Assembly: GCA_012026715.1 (NCBI GenBank)
Contig: VEPB01000394.1
Coordinates: 1 to 6,683 of the forward strand
Length of the DNA: 6,683 bases
From: Methylococcaceae bacterium
GTDB taxonomy: Bacteria; Pseudomonadota; Gammaproteobacteria; Methylococcales; Methylococcaceae
Direction of reading: 5' to 3'
The translations under genes were made by a program, and so were the position numbers. Below, piece by piece: positions 4,564 to 6,683 of this stretch. Every line of letters begins with the position of its first letter. The first letter of the stretch is position 1. Below the pieces are notes generated by a model. It was given only the letters and a program-made list of their open reading frames with translations, searched no databases and was not told the origin of the DNA.

Positions 4564-6678
4564 ATGTACCAAGACATCAACCCGTTCCGCCGCCGTTTTC
4601 TGGTTCAGGCCATGTTCGGATCGCTTGCCCTGGCCGGGCTGCCGGCCTGGTTGCGGGCGATGGAAGGCATGGCGGGGATGGAGATGCCCAAGCTGCCCCC
4701 CCACCAGGCCGACCCCGCCTTCAATCCCGACGTGGAAATCGAGCTGACCTGCCGCAACGGCGCCATCAGCATTCTGCCGGGGGCGGCCACCCAGGTGCAG
4801 CAGTACGTGGGCCGCTTGCTCAAGGGGCCGGACAGCGCCCTCACGGTCATCCCCGGCTCCTACCTGGGGCCGCTGATGCGCTTCCGCACCGGGCAAAAGG
4901 TCCGCATCCACCTGCGCAACGAACTGGAAGAGCCCACCATCACCCATTGGCATGGCCTCAACGTGCCGGCGCTGATGGATGGTCATCCCAGTTACGCCAT
5001 CGGGCGGGGCGAGAGCTTCGTGTACGAGTTCGAGGTGCGCAATCGGGCCAGCATGATCCTCTATCATCCCCACACCCATGGAGTGACCGGGGCGCAGGTC
5101 TATCACGGCCTGGCGGGTGCAATCCTGATCAATGACGGCGAGGAGGACGCGCTGAATCTGCCGTCCGGTGAATACGAAATCCCCATCGTCATCCAGGACC
5201 GGATGTTCGACGACCACAACCAGCTGGTCTACGTGCGCCACATGCACGACCGGATGATCGGCTTCCACGGCGATCGCATCCTGGTCAACGGCAAGCCGGA
5301 TTTCAGCGTGGACGTCGCCAGCCGCGCCTACCGGCTGCGCATCCTCAATGGCTCCAACGCCCGCATCTATAAGTTGGGCTGGGACGATGGCACCCCCATC
5401 ACGGTGCTGGGGGTGGACGGCGGGTTGCTGGAAGCGCCGCTGCACAAGCCCTACGTCATGTTGGGGCCGGGCGAACGGATCGACGTGTGGGCTGATTTCA
5501 CCGGTCACAGCGTCGGTTCCCAACTGGTGATGCGCAGCCGCCCCTTTACCGGCGCCTTGCCGAAGATGGCGGCTGCCATGATGCGCGGCGAGATGGGGGG
5601 CATGGGCGGCATGATGGGAGGCATGAAACACGGCGAGGAAGGCAAGCCGCAACAGGGAGGTCAGGACATGGGTGGCATGGGCATGATGGGCGGAATGCAG
5701 CATGGCCAGGAAGAGGCGGGCAAGGGCAAAGGCGGCGGCATGGAGGGGATGCACCGCATGATGGGCATGATGGCCAACAAACTGCCATTGGGCAGCGACT
5801 ACCCCCTCTTCACCGTAAGGGTCACCCGTGCCGCCGAGCAGAGTCCAAGCCTGCCGACCCATCTCTCAAGAATCACCCGCTACGAAATCGAGCAGACCGC
5901 CAATCCGGACCGTCCCATTCCCTTGGGGATTTCCGAGGCGCCCATGGCGATGCTGCTCAACGGCCGCCCCTACGCTTACAACGACGTACAGCCGGGCGAG
6001 CGGGTGGCGTTCGATACGGTGCAGCTGATGGAAATCTTCCACGCTCATGGGGGCGGCGGTGGGCACGCCGGCACGGCAGCGCCGGCCGAACACGGGGCCA
6101 CGGCCAAGCCGGAAGCGCAGCAGGGTGGCATGGGCCACGGCATGATGGGCGGCGGCATGGGCATGATGGGAGGCATGAAACAAGGAGGCGAAGGGAAGCC
6201 TGGCGAATCCGGCGGCATGCAGCATGGTGGCGATGGCAAGGCGGGGGAGGGTGGCCCATCCATGGGCGGCGGCATGGGCATGATGGGCGGCATGAAGCAC
6301 GGAGCCGAAGCCAAGCCGGCCGGGGCCGGCGGCGGCATGCAGCATGAGGGAGACGGCAAGTCCCAGGGAGGCGGCCACAGCATGGGCGGCGGCATGGGAG
6401 GCATGGGCATGATGATGACCATGGCCCATCCCATCCATATCCACGAGCAGCCGTTCCAGATCGTCAGCCGCACCGTTGGGGCCGAAGAGGCGGAAGACTA
6501 CGCCACGGTCCGCGACGGCTTCATCGACAGCGGCTGGAAGGACACGGTGCTGGTCATGCCCGGCGAACGGGTCCGCATCATCAAGCCCTTCAAGGACTAC
6601 AAGGGCCTGTTCATGGTCCACTGCCACAATCTGGAGCACGAGGACATGGGCATGATGCGGGAGTTGAAGGTGGAGTGA
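4564..6678 (+). CDS. Tat-exported multicopper oxidase (CueO/CopA-like) with two large Met-rich insertions
   Basis: This 704-residue laccase-type oxidase probably oxidises Cu(I) to Cu(II) in the periplasm with O2 as acceptor. The N-terminus carries a twin-arginine signal, FRRRFLVQ (residues 8-15), a hydrophobic segment, and a likely cut near Ala32. Three cupredoxin domains hold all four ligand motifs: HWHG (His128, His130), YHPHTHG (His168, His170), HPIHIH (His622, His625, His627) and HCHNLEHEDMGM (His686, Cys687, His688, His692, axial Met697). The set is complete, so it should bind one type-1 and one trinuclear copper centre. Other family blocks are PGSYLGPLMRFRTGQ, LRILNGSNARIYKL and GWKDTV. 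Insert 1 (335-403) has 19 Met; insert 2 (493-620) has 21 Met and 9 His. CueO has one Met-rich segment, between domain 2 and the final part of domain 3; here the positions differ and the protein is nearly 200 residues longer. HPxHxH is followed by Glu where Gly is common. The strong ribosome site fixes the start. Confidence 0.93.
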   Translation: MYQDINPFRRRFLVQAMFGSLALAGLPAWLRAMEGMAGMEMPKLPPHQADPAFNPDVEIELTCRNGAISILPGAATQVQQYVGRLLKGPDSALTVIPGSYLGPLMRFRTGQKVRIHLRNELEEPTITHWHGLNVPALMDGHPSYAIGRGESFVYEFEVRNRASMILYHPHTHGVTGAQVYHGLAGAILINDGEEDALNLPSGEYEIPIVIQDRMFDDHNQLVYVRHMHDRMIGFHGDRILVNGKPDFSVDVASRAYRLRILNGSNARIYKLGWDDGTPITVLGVDGGLLEAPLHKPYVMLGPGERIDVWADFTGHSVGSQLVMRSRPFTGALPKMAAAMMRGEMGGMGGMMGGMKHGEEGKPQQGGQDMGGMGMMGGMQHGQEEAGKGKGGGMEGMHRMMGMMANKLPLGSDYPLFTVRVTRAAEQSPSLPTHLSRITRYEIEQTANPDRPIPLGISEAPMAMLLNGRPYAYNDVQPGERVAFDTVQLMEIFHAHGGGGGHAGTAAPAEHGATAKPEAQQGGMGHGMMGGGMGMMGGMKQGGEGKPGESGGMQHGGDGKAGEGGPSMGGGMGMMGGMKHGAEAKPAGAGGGMQHEGDGKSQGGGHSMGGGMGGMGMMMTMAHPIHIHEQPFQIVSRTVGAEEAEDYATVRDGFIDSGWKDTVLVMPGERVRIIKPFKDYKGLFMVHCHNLEHEDMGMMRELKVE
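5566..5772 (+). repeat. Met-rich insertion 1 of the oxidase (coding low-complexity repeat)
   Basis: This segment encodes residues 335-403: 19 Met, 3 His, and mostly Gly, Lys, Glu and Gln otherwise. It contains two copies of a Gly-Met module, GGMGGMMGGMKHGEEGKP (345-362) and GGMGMMGGMQHG (370-381). It lies in domain 2 between the strand LVMRSRPF and the strand LFTVRVTR, where laccase-type enzymes normally have a short loop. The same module recurs in insertion 2. Confidence 0.8.
6145..6417 (+). repeat. Tandem repeat of 117-120 bp in insertion 2 of the oxidase (2.3 copies)
   Basis: Unit A covers 6145-6261 (39 codons), unit B 6262-6381 (40 codons) and a partial unit C 6382-6417. Each full unit encodes GGMGMMGGMK, then a Gly/Glu/Lys/Pro spacer, then GGMQH and a DGK-containing spacer. 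Across the 51 bp of the best-matching half (6151-6201 versus 6268-6318) about 44 bases agree, with some differences silent. The copies have therefore diverged under selection for the protein motif. Whole-codon length steps keep the frame. Confidence 0.8.
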
Positions 6679-6683
6679 TCGAA

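Noticed and set aside
4549..5862. 437-residue minus-strand frame with His/Ala-rich segments
   Set aside because: It is antisense to the oxidase. The His-rich text is the complement of the Met-Gly codons, not a metal-binding protein.
6145..6417. CRISPR-like array or intergenic repeat element
   Set aside because: The repeats are in frame within one gene, period 39-40 codons, with protein-level conservation and no unique spacers.
5866..6639. Minus-strand frame with HHAHAHAS-like repeats resembling a His-rich metal chaperone
   Set aside because: It is the reverse complement of the ATG-GGC repeats in insertion 2, with no independent start signal or domain.

Overview
The window is GC-rich (strongly so from about position 820 onward), densely coding bacterial DNA. 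The protein families point to a gammaproteobacterium: a secreted DUF2845 protein, a DUF938 methyltransferase, a YihY/BrkB membrane protein and a Tat-exported multicopper oxidase. A copper-handling, methanotroph-like host such as Methylococcales would fit, but that is a guess from gene content. No rRNA, tRNA, CRISPR array, insertion sequence or phage gene was seen.

Left end (1-820): an unrecognised plus-strand gene enters from outside and ends at 239. Facing it on the minus strand is a small secreted DUF2845 protein whose conserved part ends near 225. Its reading frame nevertheless continues about 70 codons antisense to the incoming gene. A 222-bp non-coding gap (597-818) separates it from the next, divergent gene and holds a short perfect inverted repeat and a plausible extended -10 promoter.

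Middle (819-4422): a DUF938 SAM-dependent methyltransferase and an AzgA/NCS2-like 12-14 helix permease are 11 bp apart on the plus strand and probably form one transcript. The permease converges on a minus-strand YihY/BrkB-type membrane protein, and the two reading frames overlap tail to tail by 61 bp.

Right end (4423-6678): a divergent regulatory gap with two adjoining dyads leads, through a strong Shine-Dalgarno site, to a 704-residue multicopper oxidase with a twin-arginine signal and all four copper-ligand motifs. Its special feature is two long Met/Gly/His/Lys-rich insertions, about 69 and 128 residues. The second contains 39-40 residue tandem repeats and sits directly before the HPxHxH type-1/type-3 copper motif. 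The likely role is periplasmic Cu(I) oxidation and copper tolerance or delivery, with the inserts acting as a built-in copper-collecting device.

Apart from the methyltransferase-permease pair, no shared pathway is evident among these genes. The methionine-rich oxidase is the most noteworthy item.
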